Source of the DNA: Billgrantia lactosivorans
GTDB taxonomy: Bacteria; Pseudomonadota; Gammaproteobacteria; Pseudomonadales; Halomonadaceae
Length of the DNA stretch: 64,000 nt
Reading direction: 5' to 3'
Assembly: GCF_003254665.1 (NCBI RefSeq)
Contig: NZ_QHGY01000004.1
Location: 186,001-250,000 of the forward strand
Shown here: in pieces, positions 60,915-64,000 of the stretch
Layout: each line of letters starts with the position of its first letter
How positions within the stretch are numbered: position 1 is the stretch's first letter
Notes under the pieces: generated by a model
What the model was told of the DNA's origin: nothing
Seen by the model: the letters and a program-made list of their open reading frames with translations, nothing else
Databases searched by the model: none
Made by a program: the position numbers and the translations under genes

Positions 60915-60969
60915 ACAACGACAGCGACTGGCTGCCGAGAGAGCACAACAAATAGGTCGGCGGGATCGC

Positions 60970-61632
60970 TCAGTGATGGAAACGCTGGGCGGCCTCGCGC
61001 GCGAGCTGACGAATGCCGGTCCAGTCCTCGGCGTCGACGAGGGATTTCGGCGTCAGCCAGGAACCGCCCACGCACATCACGTTCTTCAGCGCCAGGTAGT
61101 CCTCGGCGTTGTCGAGGGTGATGCCGCCGGTGGGGCAGAAGCGCGCCTCGGGAATCGGCCCGGCGAAGGCCTTCAGCGCCTTGACGCCGCCACTGGCCTC
61201 GGCGGGGAAGAACTTGAAGCGGCGGTAGCCGTACTGCCAGCCGGTCATCAGCTCGGACACCGTGGCCACGCCGGGCAGCATCGGCACCGGGCTGGTGACT
61301 CCATAGCGGTATAGCGCCTCGGTGGTGCCCGGCGTGACCACGAAATCGGCGCCCACCTGCTCGCTCTGGCGATACTGGGCCGGGGTCAGCACGGTGCCCA
61401 CGCCGATGCTGGCCTGGGGCAGGGCCTCCTTGAGGCGACGCACCGCCTCGAGGGCGCAATCCGTGCGCAGGGTCACCTCCAGCACCGTGAGCCCGCCCTC
61501 GACCAGGGCGCGGCCCAGCGGCACGGCGTCCTCTATCCGCTCGATGGCCAGCACCGGGATGACCTCGGCCTTGAGGCAGATGCTGTCGAGTTCGGTGGTG
61601 CGCGTGGACGGCAGCTGTTTGTCGATGGTCAT
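60970..61632 (-). CDS. eda: KDPG aldolase (bifunctional KDPG/KHG aldolase)
   Basis: A 220-residue enzyme that splits KDPG into pyruvate and glyceraldehyde 3-phosphate, the second Entner-Doudoroff step. The Schiff-base lysine is K140 in RRFKFFPAEASGG; EVTLRT, GVGTVL, PG-containing ADFVVTPG and CPTGGI are also typical. The ATG at 61632 is preferred to a TTG two codons upstream. It follows pgl by 15 bases in the zwf operon. Confidence 0.96.
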   Translation of the reverse strand: MTIDKQLPSTRTTELDSICLKAEVIPVLAIERIEDAVPLGRALVEGGLTVLEVTLRTDCALEAVRRLKEALPQASIGVGTVLTPAQYRQSEQVGADFVVTPGTTEALYRYGVTSPVPMLPGVATVSELMTGWQYGYRRFKFFPAEASGGVKALKAFAGPIPEARFCPTGGITLDNAEDYLALKNVMCVGGSWLTPKSLVDAEDWTGIRQLAREAAQRFHH

Positions 61633-61647
61633 GAGCAAGACTCCAGT

Positions 61648-62325
61648 TCAGGGGGCCCAGTAAACGGCCAGCGGACAGGAAAGGAAGGCACGGATCGGCA
61701 GTTCGCGCGAGTCGTCGCCGGACATGGCCCGGGCCAGCACGCTGCGCTTGTCGTCGCCGGTGATGTGCAGCACGTGGCGCCGTGCCTGGTGCAGCCGGTC
61801 GGCGCTCAGGGTGATGCGCGCCTGGGGCTGGCTCGGCGTGCGCGCGGCCAGCACCGGGGCATCGGTGGTGAGGGCCAGCTCCAGCTCACGGCTGTCGGGA
61901 AACAGTGAGGCGGTATGTCCGTCGCCGCCCATGCCCAGCACCACCAGGCTGGCAGGCCAGGGCAGCGCCTCGATGCGCCGGGTGACCGCAGCGACGCCCT
62001 GCTCCGGGGTCTCGTCGGCGGTGGTCAGGGGCACGAAGCTGGCCGCCGCCGCCTCGCCCTGCAGCAGGTGGCGGCGTACCAGGCGGGCATTGCTCGCCTC
62101 GTCCGTCTCCTGCACCCAGCGCTCGTCGGCCAGGGTCACGTCGACTCGCTCCCAAGGCAACGCCTGCTTCGCCAGGGACTGGAAATAGGGCACCGGCGTC
62201 GAACCGCCGGAGAGCACCAGCAGTGCCCGCTCCTGCTGCATCAGGTCCTGGCGCAGCGCGGCCCCGGTGGCTTCGGCCAGCTGCTCGGCGAGCTGTTCGC
62301 GCGGCCCGGCGGCAAGATTCGTCAT
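61648..62325 (-). CDS. pgl: 6-phosphogluconolactonase (NagB-like DevB type)
   Basis: A 225-residue enzyme hydrolysing 6-phosphogluconolactone. LVLSGGSTPVPYFQSLA, VTLADERWV and VLGMGGDGHTASLFPDS are diagnostic of the Pgl/DevB family. It lies directly after zwf, which makes its substrate; the stop of zwf at 62327 is adjacent to its start. Confidence 0.95.
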   Translation of the reverse strand: MTNLAAGPREQLAEQLAEATGAALRQDLMQQERALLVLSGGSTPVPYFQSLAKQALPWERVDVTLADERWVQETDEASNARLVRRHLLQGEAAAASFVPLTTADETPEQGVAAVTRRIEALPWPASLVVLGMGGDGHTASLFPDSRELELALTTDAPVLAARTPSQPQARITLSADRLHQARRHVLHITGDDKRSVLARAMSGDDSRELPIRAFLSCPLAVYWAP

Positions 62326-62326
62326 G

Positions 62327-63835
<1,509 letters not shown>

Positions 63836-63864
63836 GTCCGCCCCCATCTGGTTAATTTACACAA

Positions 63865-63893
63865 AAAATACGGAAAAGCGGGCCTTCGATCAA
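63865..63893 (-). promoter_or_regulatory. Candidate sigma-70 promoter of zwf
   Basis: On the minus strand TTGATC (63888-63893) and TATTTT (63865-63870) are 17 bases apart, 30 bases before the zwf start codon. Confidence 0.55.
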
Positions 63894-63902
63894 CAGATAT
63901 TT

Positions 63903-63914
63903 TGTAATATTACA
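63903..63914. promoter_or_regulatory. HexR-like palindrome upstream of zwf
   Basis: TGTAATATTACA is a perfect 12-bp palindrome that contains both half sites of the HexR consensus with a shortened centre, just upstream of the zwf -35 box. A further half-like TGTAAATTAA stretch lies near the -10 side (63851-63862). The rest of the window after 63914 holds no gene I can see; a divergent gene may start just beyond the edge. Confidence 0.5.
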
Positions 63915-64000
63915 CGCAAAATAGCCTGTGCCGATACATCAGTTCGCCCCCGACCGAGACTCCGCGATAGGATAGCCGGCGTTGATGTTGTTAAATCACT

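Overview
The window is GC-rich, densely coded DNA from a gammaproteobacterium, most likely a Halomonas-type member of the Halomonadaceae. This rests on gene order (ispD-ispF-truD-surE-pcm-nlpD-rpoS; ribD-ribBA-ribH-nusB-thiL-pgpA), acidic proteins, a TAXI-type TRAP transporter, and a full Entner-Doudoroff plus fructose-PTS gene set. It reads as chromosomal core: no tRNA, rRNA, insertion sequence, prophage or CRISPR array was seen, and no gene-free stretch exceeds about 210 bases.

Layout. 1-2.3 kb: a Gfo/Idh/MocA oxidoreductase cut by the left edge, and ilvD. 2.4-6.7 kb: a TAXI-TRAP uptake operon with a prephenate-dehydratase-like gene, and a divergent SDR dehydrogenase. 6.8-10.6 kb: lon with a heat-shock-type promoter, and a YdgA-like protein. 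10.6-16.1 kb: the nrdR-ribD-ribBA-ribH-nusB-thiL-pgpA run, which lacks riboflavin synthase and carries a 33-bp tandem repeat where that gene usually sits. 16.3-17.6 kb: divergent PCu(A)C copper chaperone and dsbG. 17.7-21.3 kb: a sulfur operon (MBL dioxygenase-like protein, SulP permease, two YeeE/YedE half-transporters). 21.5-24.3 kb: an MBL/beta-CASP protein and glyA. 24.5-31.3 kb: an unrecognised acidic exported protein, ybbP-ybbA, tesA, an EamA exporter and a SelT/W/H-like protein. 31.3-35.7 kb: an MFS transporter, a short LOV blue-light receptor, a PA3496-like small protein, ettA and a 52-residue DUF1328 protein. 35.8-46.8 kb: lpxL, alr, tolC, rpoS-nlpD-DUF368-pcm-surE-truD-ispF-ispD-ftsB. 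46.9-48 kb: a FemAB-like/GNAT protein.

The right-hand 16 kb is a sugar hub. edd, glk, a hexose-6-phosphate mutarotase, an aldo/keto reductase and fructokinase form one forward run. fruB-fruK-fruA is a second forward operon behind a divergently read Cra/FruR-type regulator. zwf-pgl-eda runs back from the right edge. HexR-like sites precede edd and zwf and two Cra-like boxes precede fruB, so both regulators are probably wired here. hexR itself is not in the window and may lie just beyond the right edge.

Most interesting: the short LOV photoreceptor, an in-frame repeat insertion inside the mutarotase gene, the missing riboflavin synthase with its tandem repeat, the overlapping divergent start codons of ybbA and tesA, and the unrecognised exported acidic protein. 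No wholly new multi-gene system is convincingly visible.
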